Below, one piece after another: positions 51,901 through 64,000 of a DNA stretch of 64,000 nucleotides. A program made the translations under genes and the position numbers. The notes beneath the pieces are model-generated. The model saw nothing but the letters and a program-made list of their open reading frames with translations. It ran no database searches and was not told the DNA's origin. Every line of letters starts with the position of its first letter. The first letter of the stretch is position 1. The stretch covers positions 8,134,001-8,198,000 of the forward strand of contig NC_045150.1 in the NCBI RefSeq assembly GCF_008831285.2, written 5' to 3'. This stretch comes from Nymphaea colorata (lineage: Eukaryota > Streptophyta > Magnoliopsida > Nymphaeales > Nymphaeaceae).

Positions 51901-52045
51901 CAGTAGCTCGTTTATTCTTTTCAACGTCGTAATATTTCTCTATGGCGACTAATGCTTTCGACCTTCCGAACTTAGAAGTGTGAAAACGCCGGGCTTGGCC
52001 CCCCATCCAAATTGACAGGAAGGGAACGAGTCAGTGGTTTTCAAG
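48909..52045. other. Spacer upstream of the aquaporin gene
   Basis: No gene recognised. It holds a perfect 45-bp tandem repeat (50218-50307) and poly-T runs. A 129-aa plus-strand frame at 51402-51791 lies close to the aquaporin promoter but shows no domain, and I do not call it a gene. Confidence 0.45.
50218..50307. repeat. Perfect 45-bp tandem duplication
   Basis: Units 50218-50262 and 50263-50307 are identical, each starting GAGAATTTGGTC and ending CCAAGCCTAG. Exact identity suggests a recent event. Confidence 0.95.
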
Positions 52046-52053
52046 TATAAATA
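52046..52053 (+). promoter_or_regulatory. TATA box of the NIP aquaporin gene
   Basis: A consensus TATAAATA lies 428 bases before the start codon. A plausible leader follows with a 5' UTR intron (donor GAG|GTATGG at 52141, acceptor TTTTTTAG at 52465), which places the ATG eight bases into the second exon. Confidence 0.7.
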
Positions 52054-52473
52054 GAGAGGTTTCTACTGCAGAGTTTTGTCATCCAGAAGTACTCCTGTTC
52101 TTGGCATCGAGAACTCTTCCTTGCTTCAACACACACAGAGGTATGGCCTCTTGCTCTTCTTGTGCTGTAATCTAGTTCTTTGATTCCTGTAGTTGGTTGC
52201 TAGTAGACCCACCTTCTGGTTTCTGTCAACCAATTTTCTCCTACGTTTTGTGATCTTCGATGAAAATTTTGCTTCAATGTTTTTTCGAATCTCTTTGCTG
52301 GTTTTTATGGCATAGCCTTCTCCACGAACAAACTGCTTTCGTTGGTCCTTATGCTCGAGCTGCTTAAGAGTCTGATCAAGCTTTCTGTCGAGTGATCTCC
52401 CTCTTGCTAGTCTGTCTTTCGCGCTCTCTCTTCAATGGAACTTGATTTTTTCATGTATTTTTTAGAGAGTTCG

Positions 52474-54809
52474 ATGGCCGAGATTTCTATGAACGGATCC
52501 CATGCTAAGCCGGCAACCAACGCCGTCACCGATGAGCAGATCAGTCGGATGGAGAATGGGAATCAGTCTTACCCTCAGGAGTCTCACTCTGGATCAGGGT
52601 GCCACCTCTCGGTTCAGTTTCTGCAGAAGGTAAAACTTGATCTCCTGCAAATAATTTTTCTGCATCTGCCTTTTACTTCTCTGCAAGCTCACCATCCACC
52701 AGATCCAGCAATCTTCCCTTGGTCGCATTTATTTTTCTGAACTTTTCTGCACTTTCACCTAATCTTCCATGCAATGCTTTGTGGAATTTATTGAACCATT
52801 TATGACTCGTCGCGCTTCATTAATAGCCTGATGCTCAAGCCACTGGATATGCTCTGTCTTCTTTCCCTTGCTATACAGGAAGAAATTCAGAAACAACCCA
52901 ACTTCTTTCCTCCAAAAATAGCTTATCCAGATGCTACGGCCTTTCAATGTTCTCCGTATCGGTATTTGAGCCTTAGCTTTTTACTGAGCGATACAGTGAA
53001 CTGAGATGTGTCAGCCTTAAAAAAACTAAAAATTGGAAAGTTAGTAAGGCAAAGGAGAGGCAAGAGAAGAGAAAAGAACGCCCACATTCTGCAGCTTTTG
53101 TAAAGAAAAAAGGTCTCGTCCCGTATCGTCTCGGCCACTGGCCGATACGCTAACCATGTAATGCTTTGGGGTCCTCTTCTTAGTTTATAGTATATCCAGC
53201 TGTAGCATTGAAGCAAGAGATTGATTCTTGCGAGCTCCAGACTCGTGACGCCTCATTTATTGTGGGAGCCTTCATCGTTGAACCGCTGAGAAAGCCGTTC
53301 AACCAAGCTTTCCATTATCAGTTATCATCCTTATCGGCTTTGAAAAACGAGTCAACAACTATAGTCTTCGTCTTCCTCAAGACTTAAACATGTGCACGGC
53401 TCTCATGCCATGACCAATAAATTGCTTATCTTTTTTTTTAATCCCTTTAGATGATATGTCGTCAGTTTGATTTTTAGTGGGTACTGTTTTTATGCACTGT
53501 AAATGATGACATATGTAATAGTATACCATATGATTAGTGAGCTTTGTAATACCTGCACAGATGTAATTCCTCATCATTTGGATAACTAAATTAAATACCA
53601 AGAGATTCGATTCAATCGAATTCGGTACAGCCAAGTTAGAGAACCAAAATCAAATCCTAACAGTTAGATCCTTGTTCTTGGCAGCTCATGTTTGGAAGTA
53701 ATTCTGCTTACTTGGATGACCTAAACGAGTCTCGATTCTTGCATGGTTGCGTCATTGGAGTTTTGTTTTTAAGATCGAAATATAAAGCTGGCCTACTTCT
53801 TGCTTCATCTTTATTCATCACGACAAATCAGTATTTGTTCCATCTGTTCGCTGAGACAAAAAAGAGTGTTGTTTTATTACGCTGAGAAAGAGAAAGGGAG
53901 AGGGTCGGTAACGATGATGATGCTGCTGGTGATGCCTGAAAAGAAGACGCTGGCCGGACGCTGGCCGGTGGGTGTTGATCAATAATTTGCCTGAAAATTT
54001 TTCTGTACGTGCAGATAATCGCGGAGGTGTTTGGAACGTACTTCTTGATATTTGCCGGGTGCGGGGCAGTGACCATTAACAAGAGTAAAGGGACCATCAC
54101 CTTCCCCGGCGTTGCCATCGTCTGGGGTCTGGCCGTCATGGTCATGGTCTACTCCGTCGGTCATATCTCCGGCGCTCATTTCAACCCGGCCGTCACCTTC
54201 GCCTTTGCAGTCTGCAAAAGGTTTCCATGGAAGCAGGTACAATTATAGATACACATGTGATATACATAATATGCTTAAGGGATAAAAACCAAACTATTTA
54301 AATTTGTATTAAATATGATTTTAGACAAAATGTGAACCTCTTAATGTATCGATAAACATTAATTTTATATAAATCATATTTTACTTCAAGTTGTTTTTGT
54401 GAAAAAAAGAATTGATCATTTCTACTTTCAACAGTTTTATGTTATAAGAGGTGATTATTTTTTATTATTGAAAAACATAATTAAAGTAAACGAACTAACT
54501 TAATATATGTTTCTCTCCAAATCACTCTTATGTAAAGTTAGATTGCAGAAAAAATACCTTATAATTAATTGTAATGGATCTGGATTTTGCCTTACTCAAG
54601 TGACCATGCTTGTTATATATATAATGAATGATGATTATACTATATCAAGTCACTCAACCATTCAATTAGAATCGTTTATATGTTCATATAAATGTACGAG
54701 AAAAAATAATCTTTCTCTTACTTAGTGTATATCATGTTAGATTAGACGGCCTTAGTGAGATGACAGGTGATTTTTAAAAAGAGGGAATCACCATTCAATT
54801 CTCTCTCTT

Positions 54810-54869
<60 letters not shown>

Positions 54870-56052
54870 CCATTTACGATGGGGGAATTAATTAGGTCAA
54901 ATGTACAGGTTCCTGCTTATTTTGCGGCACAAATGGTGGGAGCGACTCTGGCGAGTGGAACGCTTCGTCTGATGTTTGGTGGAGGCATGCTGCACTACCC
55001 CGGCACACTCCCTGCAGGATCGAACATGCAGTCCCTTGTTCTTGAATTTGTCATCACCTTCTATCTGATGTTTGTCATCTCAGGTGTTGCCACTGATACA
55101 AGAGCTGTAAGTCAGCCTAACCACTACTTGCTTTTGTCATGTCACAAATTTCAATTGTCAAATTCCAAGTCTTTTTTATATATATATATATATATATTGG
55201 CTTGGTTGATCTTCCTGAACCCATAAATTTAGCATAAAAAATCAAAACTTGGCAATCTCTTTATTTTTATGTCTTGTGGCCATGAAAAAATTCTTTAGTT
55301 GACCAACTTTTTGTTTTTTCAATTTCTATTAATCTATTTGTAAGTTTCTAACTATTGTTGGGTTCCTCTTTAATCTTCTTAACTGCAGGTTGGAGAGCTT
55401 GCAGGAATTGCAGTTGGGGGCACCATCCTATTAAATGTGATGTTTGCAGGGTATTCATTGGAAGCTTCCTTGTCTATAATTTCCTTCCTTGTCTATAATT
55501 TCCTTCCTTGTGTTGGGTTAAGTCTGGGTCAGCTGGGTCCAGTTAAGCCAACTCAGCCGAGCCAGGGGTGCCGCAGGGGCCATAGCCTCCTCTCACATTG
55601 TGAAAAATTAAAATCTACCAACTATTTTTTTCAAAAATGTGAGTTGGGCCCTTGGCCCCTGTGAAAAAATTCAATGTCTTATGACAGTTCGGCTGACAAA
55701 AATTCTGGCTTCGCCCCTGCACCCAAGTGGACCAATGTACAACGAATAGAACGGCCGCCTTAATGGCGGCGGTGGCGTTTTGATTTGCCGGGTAGGTGTG
55801 GCCTAACATCTGTGTGTTCCTCATTAATGCAGGCCTATTTCTGGGGCATCGATGAACCCGGCGAGGAGTCTAGGTCCGGCCATAGTCGGGAACCAGTACC
55901 GCAGCATCTGGGTCTACATAGTGGGTCCAACCGTCGGTGCAGTCTGTGGTGGATTGGCCTACAACCTGATCAGATTCACCAACAAGCCCCTGCGGGAGAT
56001 AACCAAAAGTGGTTCCTTCCTGAAAAGCTCGGGGAGAAGTGGCTCTCTTTAA
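52474..56052 (+). CDS. NIP1: NOD26-like intrinsic protein (NIP1-type aquaporin)
   Basis: Five coding exons, 52474-52629, 54015-54236, 54909-55106, 55389-55450 and 55833-56052 (stop TAA), give 285 aa. Both pore motifs are intact: HFNPAVT (NPA at 109-111) and SMNPARS (NPA at 221-223, with Arg224). Trp89 in VWGLAVMVMVYS and Arg224 fit the NIP subgroup I selectivity filter. Six membrane segments are covered: EVFGTYFLIFAGCGAV, GVAIVWGLAVMVMVYSVGHI, AYFAAQMVGATLASG, LVLEFVITFYLMFVISGVA, LAGIAVGGTILLNVMFAG and IWVYIVGPTVGAVCGGLAYN. NIP1 proteins pass small neutral solutes such as glycerol and water, and some pass arsenite. The C-terminal SGSFLKSSG resembles the CDPK phosphorylation site of nodulin-26. 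I start at 52474, not the in-frame ATG at 52435, because a splice acceptor (TTTTTTAG) lies between them. The five-exon layout is the usual one for NIPs. Confidence 0.95.
54801..54868. repeat. (CT)n-(TA)n microsatellite in NIP intron
   Basis: A CT-rich run passes straight into a pure TA run of about 34 bases, about 40 bases before the exon at 54909. Length variation here could sit close to the splice acceptor region. Confidence 0.95.
55465..55510. repeat. 19-bp tandem repeat (about 2.4 copies) in NIP intron 4
   Basis: CTTCCTTGTCTATAATTTC is present at 55465-55483 and 55484-55502, followed by a partial third copy, just after the donor of exon 4. A GGGGCC-rich block with hAT-like right end (TTCGCCCCTG, ending near 55720) occupies much of the same intron. 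Confidence 0.85.
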
Positions 56053-58400
56053 TCAATTACCAAGTCCTTCTGCTTCTCTTTCTATATATAACAGATGTGT
56101 GATGTAGATTAAGCCTGATATATATATATCTATCTAGTCGCATAGTATGTAACCGGAGAGTGGAAGGAGAAGTTTGTCTTAAATCTTCTTAAGTGTTCTG
56201 ATGTAAAATATGAAATGAGAGTTCGAGTAATGGCCTCATTGTTGGTGCTTTGCCCTTGATTTCAGGCAAGATTTACTGGTCATTTTTAAATGCTAAAGTT
56301 TCTAACTTGAATGATATATATTCTCAATTTGGCATTAGTTTAACCCCTGTTGGACTTGTAGGTATAGTTGATGACTGGCCGAGTTGGCTCGAAAATCGCA
56401 CGAGTAAGCTTGGATCACTAGAAAGCCTGGCCACGAGTCAAGGTTGGCATGACTCGCTCCTGACTCGTTCAATTCAAGTTATTTAAAAACTCGACCGAGT
56501 GAACGAGTCAACTCGCTGATCCAGTGACCAAGTCATCTGTCCATTCGTGTTCGAGTCATGGGTTTGCCAACTATGCTTGTATGCACATGCACATATGAGT
56601 CTAAGCTTGAGACGGAATGTTCCCTTTTTACTGGTGAGCAGGGAGTTTATGAAGTTCGCTGACTTGAAAAGAGGCCATAGCCTCCCTTTTATCTCACTAG
56701 CTCTTGGGGTTAAGAGTTTGCTTCAGAACCAATATGGTCTAGGTGAGTAGTTCCCTGAGCAAGGCAGCGCCATAAGAGTCAATACATTGAGGGGCGGAGT
56801 CAAAAGTTTTTCATGAGGATGGCCGAATTAAAGTTTCTAAATTTTGACTATGGCCAAAATAGCATTTTTTAAAATTTGTATATAAAACAAGTGAAATTTT
56901 TTAAAATTTACATGTACTTAAAAAAAAAAAATTTAAGGTGAGGTTTCTGAACACACCCACCCCTTTATTTGCACCTCATGCCTCGAAGCTTACTCCTGCA
57001 TGAGTACAGGTCCGATAGAGCCAGGATTGTTTGGGCTCTCAGCCTCAGGGAATCACAATATCTGAATCAGATCGGCTTAAATCCAAATCCATAGTGCAGA
57101 TCATGTACCTAATTACAGTTTCAAAATTGGTGGAAAGCATAGCTAAAGAAAAGGTTCAGGAAAAACACATTAAAAATAGTAAAAACAGGTCTTCTGAATT
57201 AAAAAAAAACACACACACACACACCAAAAACGAGCAAAAGTGTTTGGCATTTTTCATTTTTTGGTTAGTTTTTAATGACCAGATTTTTACTTTCATATTT
57301 CTCATATTTTACTTTTAAGGCTACTTTCTTAGTTTTCCGAAAGATTAATTATTTTAATATTCACTGAATTTTTCTGAAAAAACAACTTTGTCATTTAAAA
57401 AAAACAAAAATCCTTGCTGTTTAAAACCCAAAAATGATATTTATTGGTATGGTGGAAAGTACTTCGAATCTCCAGGTGGTAACGTAGTAACAAAAGCAGC
57501 TTGAATGTTGCACCAAAATGTCCCGTTATTGGTTTTGAACTGTGATGTCCCACAAAAAAAGTCGCCGGAAAATTTCCTTCTTCTCCGGCGGAGATAAGCC
57601 ATCTCATTTTGACAGGCATGGAATGCATAGGCCTTACAATGACTTAGGTTCCCATGAATCTATTAGTTCGATCCAATTTGTGTAGCTGTTTAGTCACTTG
57701 TCTTCTTGCCAGAAGCTTCGCACAGGCGCAGCCCTTGTATCTTTGCACATAAGCACCTTTAACCGGGTTTGTCTTTAACTAAATTGAATTCCAAAGTCTT
57801 CAAACTTGGCCGGCTGCCTCCATGGATTTTAGTCTTCTGGTTCATCTTCATAAAAATTATAGTTGAAAATCTGCCTATCTAGGAGCCCGGGCCTGCCCTG
57901 ACACAAGAAACTCAAATTTGGGCTTAGCTCCGTTTAATATACATATAATATTTTTAATAATAAAATATATATCATTATTAAATTAAAAATAATATTAAAA
58001 AACATATCAACTCAGGTAGACTTTTTGGGTCCCATCAAGCCGAGTACCAGGTACCCGTCAAGTATCCTACCTAATGTTGGGATATGGACGAACGAGGGAG
58101 ACTTAATTTTCGTAGGCGATGTTTGAAACTAATATATGCAGACATATGGAATCGTATGCATGCAGCGAAAATTCATTTATGATCCCACAGACGTTGAAAA
58201 GTTGTTGAAACTTTGGAAAGAACATCCAAAACAACTGTCCCGTTGAGAGGGTTTGGTTAAATTCTGTGACTTGGATTTCTAGAAACAAGTCGTCCTGTTT
58301 CTGGCAATGTTGCAGGAACAGAAGAAGAATGTTCTCAGTTCACATCGACGCGTTGGTATAAGATGCAGACCCGAGAGAGTCCGTGTTTGATTTTCGAGGA
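56053..58400. other. Gene-free spacer downstream of the aquaporin gene
   Basis: Contains the NIP 3' UTR, a GAGTCGA-rich block (about 56370-56560), a hAT-like left end GAGGGGCGGAGTC near 56790, an (AC)n run at about 57209-57222, and a GC-end/AT-core block (57880-58070) like the element at 2663-2914. No gene recognised. Confidence 0.4.
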
Positions 58401-58401
58401 G

Positions 58402-58565
58402 TAGTGGCGCAGCCACGTGTGGACTGGTGTGAGCAATTGCCTAAGCAATTGCCTACACTTACCCCACAAAATACTTCTAGTTTTTTCGCATCGTTGCTTT
58501 TAAAAGTTTGACTATTTATACATATTAGTAATCCTCCAAACATAGAAGTTATGGATCCGCCATAG
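58402..58565. mobile_element. Decayed hAT-like element
   Basis: Starts TAGTGGCGCAGCC and ends GGATCCGCCATA, so the ends are imperfect inverted copies. It carries a GAGCAATTGCC motif like the palindrome in the 44953-45131 copy. No clear target duplication remains, so the ends are approximate. Confidence 0.5.
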
Positions 58566-58923
58566 ACGGGAAGCATCTTTTTAATATGAGGTTACCTCAA
58601 AATATTGTTAATGTACAAGATGCGCAATGAAAGACGTGAAAACTCAAGTATTGTCTATACTGCCAAACGACCTTACGTAGACTATAATAGACTATAATTG
58701 TAGGAGAAAGAAATAATTCCTACTAGAGAGGAGAAAATTTTGACAATTATGGGGCCAATCCATGGAAAGCAAGTTCTTGATCTTGTCCCTTATGCCTATG
58801 AAAACAGACAAAAGTAACAATGCCAGCTGATAATTTACAAAACTATTCCCACATGACCATCGATTTTTAGTTCTAACTTCTAAGGGCAATCCCTCTATAT
58901 TCTGATGAGTTAGGTATCCTGGC

Positions 58924-59320
58924 ACGGCTGCACACCGAGTCGAGCCAGCTCGAGTTTGACTCGTTTATAAACTAGTCGAGCTCAAGTTGAAATGCATGCT
59001 CGAAATATTAAACGAATCGAGCTCAAGTTGTTAGAACTCGACTTGTTTAAACTTAATTTGGCTCGACTACACCATCAATATTGAATTGTTATGAAAAAAT
59101 AATTAAATGAGTAACAACTACGCGAGTTAGTCGAGTTAAAAGAAGCGAGACATACTAACATAAACAAATTAAACGGGCCAAATTTGAGCTCCACATTGTA
59201 TTGTCTAGTCGAGTTTGAGCTTGTTCTATCAAGTTCGACTCGAGTTTGAGCTCAAGCTTCCTAAGTCGAGTCAAGCTGGAGGTGACCCAACTCGAGTTTG
59301 ACTCAGCTTATGTTCTTAGT
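58924..59320. mobile_element. Decayed copy of the GGCTGCAC family
   Basis: Starts ACGGCTGCACACCGAGTCGA and is filled with GAGCTCAAGTT and TCGACTCG motifs in both directions, as in 47694-48084. The right end is degraded and no target duplication is seen. Confidence 0.5.
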
Positions 59321-62300
59321 AAACGAGGCGCCTTGGGCCCCGGACGAACAAACAATCTGTAAAATGGAAGAAAATAATTGAAATTTTTTCTTTGTAGATT
59401 GGTGTTGTAAAAGTAAGTTTGTATCAGATGGCAAGTAGATTTGATTCATCAATGCAAACATGGATGCCGCGTGTTATACACTGTATTATTTTAAAATAGC
59501 TTTTAAATTTTCCTATTTGAGTTTTTTTTTTCACATATTTTTCTCTTATTTAAAAGCATGTTAACAATATTTTGCTGATTTACATATAGCTCATCCAACT
59601 AAATCATTGAATTGGCTGATTGATCACTAAATTGACAGCTTAACCAATTTCAATTGCATACAACCCTGATTTGGAAGCCAGCATTTTATCTCTTTATTTA
59701 AAAATGGGCATCATTTTTTTGAATCTTTTGACATGGTTTACAGGCCTTGGGAGAACTGCCACATGTTGCACATAAAACTTGATTTATTTATTAATTGTTG
59801 CATATTTCGCAAAAAACACATTTACATTTTCAAGGAGCAACAGAAACATGTTAGATACTTGAAATTTGTACTCTATTTACTTATGCCTGTACATGTCATA
59901 AATAGGCAGTTAGAATTTTTTGTGAAACTCAATTTTGTGTTTGTTGTTTAATAAAAAATTTACACATCTCTATGTAAAAAAATGAATAACTGGTACACAT
60001 AAAAATTATGTGAATAATCTGTTTGCAGTTTGATTGACTTAATGAATTGTCTATAATGGCATTAAAAAATATGGCGTCCAAGAAAGGTAATTTCGGGGAA
60101 GGTGCAGGAGTGATACCCCATAGAGGCAAAAGCTCTTCTCCTATTTTTTCCGGTTCAAATGGTGTTTAGGGTTGCTTCGGAATTTGGGTAGGGAGCAAGA
60201 CACCAGTCAACTACGTCGAGACTAAGAAAAAAAATTAAAACAAAATTAAATCTATCCATCTGATTCAAATTTTATGGTTTCCCACCATCGATTCAAGACT
60301 AGTGATTCCAAAACAATAAATACACGGTTAATATTGCCAAACAACTTTTATGGGGCAGATTTGATAATGTGACCAATTTCTCATTATTTTATAAATATGC
60401 CCCAAAGATTGGTGTAGATTCGTGAAAAAATCGTTACACTATTTTTTTCACATAAATTCATGAAACAGTAATAAACTATTATTGTATGTTGTCAAATGTC
60501 CCTCATAACATGTTAATGGTCCAAGAATCTGTTATAAATGCTCTGATAGATTCGTGGAACACCATGTTATGGGACATTAATATAATGTTTTTATTACCAA
60601 ACGCACCTTCTAAAACAATGGCACACCCGGAATAAAGTTTGAAGTTTGAACTGTATGGTGCTCATTGCTCATGAACTAATTAAGTCGAACTAGACGAGAT
60701 GGCTTGAAGAGTTAGTTGCAGGCTTCACTCTGTGCATGCAAGAAATATACGCCAAAAAAAAGTAGGAGTTGGGGACCCTGCTGATCTAATGGACTTGTAC
60801 TTATTTTGGTTGTCAAGAAGTATAATCACTTAATGGTTTGAGATATTAGAATAGAGTAAGATTCCATGTCTCTTCCATTACTGTTATCAATGTCATTGTT
60901 ATTTTAAACTTGTTCATTCCTTTTCAATGAACTTTTTTTAATGCCATATTTTCTTACACTATTCACTGCATGCCAACACAAGGAACTAAACATCAGTAGT
61001 TCATTAGGTACTAATGGTATTGTCTTGGTTCATGTTAGTAAAATTTGGGAGCACCTTGTTACAGAGCAAGGTTTGCCTTTTGAGAGATGTTGCAGTAAGA
61101 GGACCAAGAGTAATATAAAGAGAGAGTAGGATTCTTGTTTTTTCTTCATAGATTCCATTCTTCTTGCACGTATATTAATCTAAACGTTCGCCATTAATAT
61201 CGTCTGAATCAGTTTCTTCGACCTAGACTGCAATCACCCGATAAATACTAGGGATGGGTGATCCCTGTTTTTCATGAATGTCAATGAGAAGTTGGCCCTT
61301 TGAGAGCAGGGTTAGTGTTACCTTAGCTTAGGACTTAATTGTGTTTATTAAATACCTCTTTTTATTCTCTACCTGCTTGTTTATGCTACCTGATATTGTC
61401 TGCAGGTGCTTTTTCTCCAAGATGTTTGCATCGCATGGCTCTTGAAAGACCATTATGAAAGTGCTTCCATATCATAGATCTCGTTTCTTATGTCATTTTT
61501 TGTTTCTCATGTTTTAAAAACTCTCATAACTAGTTTGGAATTGAATTCTTTAACACAAGCAATGTTTCACATGATCATCTTGGGACGTAGTTTCTGTGGT
61601 GTCCCATAAAGACAACAATCTTAACACCTGTGCTGAAAGAGGCTTTTAGTGGAAATCCAAATATTCAACCACTCCCCCTTGGAACTCCCTTCAAATGCAT
61701 GGTGAGAATTACAGTGAATAGAGCTTTCTTTCTACTAAGATTCCAGATGAAAGTATTTTCGGTTACAGATATCGATGAAAGTTTCAAAACCTGCTATTGA
61801 ACACCTGCATGAGAACTTTTCACCCATTCCTACACACACACACACACACATGTATGCACTGTGTGCAGACACATGTTTTCTTTCTTGCATATGTTTACCC
61901 TGATCTGTTGTATACTTTAAGCCATGTCTATGAAGTTTGTTCACAGCCTCGTGCCCTGTTTCTGCATTCATACCCATGTAACACATGTATAGCAGGAGGT
62001 CATCATGTTTAAATCTTACAAGCATACGACATTGCTGTTAGTCTTCAAAAGAGTGAGTTTCCTTTCTATCATATCCTTGAGCACTGATTGGTCATATTTC
62101 ACATATGAAGCTTGACTTTGTTGTCTTGGTGGACAGCATGATAGAGAGAAATATGTTTCGAGATTCCTCAATCACCTCCTGTCATGGAATGCAGCAACTT
62201 CACTTTATGGTTCGTGCTGAAGCTTTTGCGAGTCTAGGGATAAATCTACTGACCATTTATAAGTGGTGCATTTCTCTTCTACTTTGCTCATCTCCTTCTT

Positions 62301-63330
62301 CAACCTTTTCCATTTTTTTGAGCTTGCCTGTTTTTTTCTCTTCTTTACTTTCTCATTTGAATCATAGTTGACATTCCTTGAAGATTCTTTTAGTGACATT
62401 ATCATTTTAGTTGATCAAATCCACATAACATGGAGTGTGCGCAGCTGACTGCATCAAGCAGGACCTACAAAATGGTGGTCATGTGCAATGAGTTCCCTTA
62501 GTTTGGTCCATATCTGTATTCTCAAATTCTAATTGCTAGTGAATCCATGTGAATGAAAAATGCCCTTCCTTTAAGTAGATTTCAGTCCAATTTCCTCAAA
62601 ATGATTCAAATATCATGGTTGTTTATACTATTGTTGGGCCCATAAATGGCTCTTATACTTGTTCTTTTGGTTAACCTTCCTTTCAAAAAATAAAGTTTCT
62701 ATCATCCAGTAATTACCATTCATGTTCTTGTTTACTCACCCTGTTCCAGGGACAGGAATTGGACCCAGTGACTGCATTAACTGAGTAATGCTATTTGATA
62801 GCAGGTCCTTTCTCATTTTTGTTAATACACACGCACACACACACACACCCCTGTATTGAAACTTGCATTCTTAGATGTTCTTCCAATGACAAAGTATACT
62901 GAAACGATTTTTCATTTTCAAAAATAAGGAGCCAACATAAAATATTTCCTTTTTTTTAGTTTATAAGTCGTATTAAAGAAATTTTTGTTCTCCCTTTTTT
63001 GGCTTATAAAATGTGAACTGAACAAGAAGGACCTTCTGTTAATTATTAAAATTCTAGACGTGGATTATATTTGTAGCATCAGCCTTTGTAAAGAATAATT
63101 TAAAAATACAAGTTTCAACTATAAGAGGTTTTGTGTAAACTCATATTTCATCAAACTGCTTCAGGTAAAGACAAGTCTTCAGCTTTTAATAAATTTAACT
63201 TCTGTCTTCAAGAAATGTAGTTTGGGAAAAAGTGTATAAAGCAGGAATTGCTCTAAAGTCTAACTAAGGTAAGAACATTTTTTTTTCACTTGAGTAAATT
63301 CGGTGATTGATATACATATACAGAGAGCGA

Positions 63331-63371
<41 letters not shown>

Positions 63372-64000
63372 AGAGAGAGAAAAGAACATGAGTTGAATCG
63401 ATGGGATGTGACTAACATGTGAAACTCATAGGGGTTTATGATATTAAATAGTAAAGTTCCTAAATATATCTGCAGTTATGTTTTCAGCTGGCCATGGAGC
63501 TTCCATATGGTGTTGTGAAGACAAGCAATGATCTCTGTGATCTGGGAGATCTATCCTATTAAAAAAGGAGTGGCCTTCTGGAAGGATCTAGTCCTCAGAC
63601 ATCTTGGAACTACGAACCTTTTTTTTACATGTATTAGTCATAAATTTGCTTATTTTCTTGCCTTTTGAGTATTTTCATGTCAAGAAATTGGTTGCCTGTA
63701 AATTTATTTTCTTGCAAGCTGCAACTAAATCCTGTATAATTTCCAGTATAGGAGAAATCAAGAAACAGTATAGGAGATGGAAGCACATGAAGTTGGTGGA
63801 TTTGTAGTGTTGGATTCATAGTTGTTGTGATACAATGCACATGGGTCTCAGTTGTGATCAAGAGAAGTCTTGTCAGCCATGTTGGCAGCATTTAAGAGAT
63901 GCTCCTAGCATATACAATTCAACTGCGACTGCATGATCATGAAGAGAGAGAACTAGATCACTACAGACTCAGACTGTAAGCTTTTCCTTTACATAGCCAG
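59321..64000. other. Gene-free 3' part of the window
   Basis: AT-rich DNA with short frames only. It includes a repeat relic near 60350-60610 (GATTCGTGGAACACC motifs), a (CA)n run at about 61833-61850, a second CA run near 62828-62848 and an (AT)n run at 63332-63369. Parts of 61000-63900 could belong to introns or untranslated exons of a gene beyond the window, but I see no exon that I can defend. Confidence 0.45.
63332..63369. repeat. (AT)n microsatellite followed by (GA)n
   Basis: About 38 bases of pure AT repeat, then GAGAGAGAGA. Confidence 0.95.

Noticed and set aside
53828..54242. Minus-strand frames of 105 and 87 aa
   Set aside because: Antisense to the NIP exon carrying the first NPA motif, which is clearly the coding strand.

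Overview
This is a stretch of plant nuclear DNA, almost certainly from a flowering plant. It has intron-rich genes with GT-AG junctions, long AT-rich introns and spacers, CT/GA-rich leaders, many small non-autonomous DNA transposons, and plant-type families (E/E+ class PPR protein, NIP aquaporin, 2H cyclic phosphodiesterase, MGNC-type small protein). I cannot name the species from sequence alone. I see no viral, bacterial or organellar segment, no CRISPR array, and no tRNA or rRNA gene.

Layout. (1) 1772-7407 (+): seven 3' exons of an F-box gene of the At3g61730/RMF type; its first exon is not visible. (2) 8159-13945 (-): KGD4, a small mitochondrial subunit of the 2-oxoglutarate dehydrogenase complex, split into three coding exons by a 5-kb intron and ending in an 18-nt coding exon. 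(3) 17677-19819 (-): an SLO2-type PPR RNA-editing factor. Its long open frame begins at TTG, and the ATG lies in a short upstream exon. (4) 24705-25124 (+): an intronless 139-aa MGNC protein. (5) 26090-26620 (-): a decayed LINE reverse-transcriptase fragment. (6) 27697-31750 (-): UBR7 in five coding exons. (7) 36916-38878 (+): cyclic phosphodiesterase in three exons. (8) 39954-43016: a 3.06-kb LTR-like block with TG...CA ends and a perfect 5-bp target duplication, best read as a solo LTR. (9) 43-52 kb: gene-free DNA with several hAT-like elements and one Harbinger-like element. (10) 52474-56052 (+): a NIP1-type aquaporin in five coding exons behind a clear TATA box. (11) 56-64 kb: gene-free repeat-rich DNA.

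The genes do not form a pathway or operon; they are ordinary, independently transcribed plant loci. KGD4 and SLO2 both act in mitochondria and lie in tandem on the same strand. The most interesting observation is that the short first exon of the SLO2 gene looks like a decayed copy of KGD4 exon 2, including its splice donor, so the SLO2 leader and start codon may have been recruited from a duplicated piece of the neighbouring gene. I found no convincing new multi-gene system. All splice models were made by eye from frame continuity, GT-AG signals and remembered family sequence, without alignment or transcript data.
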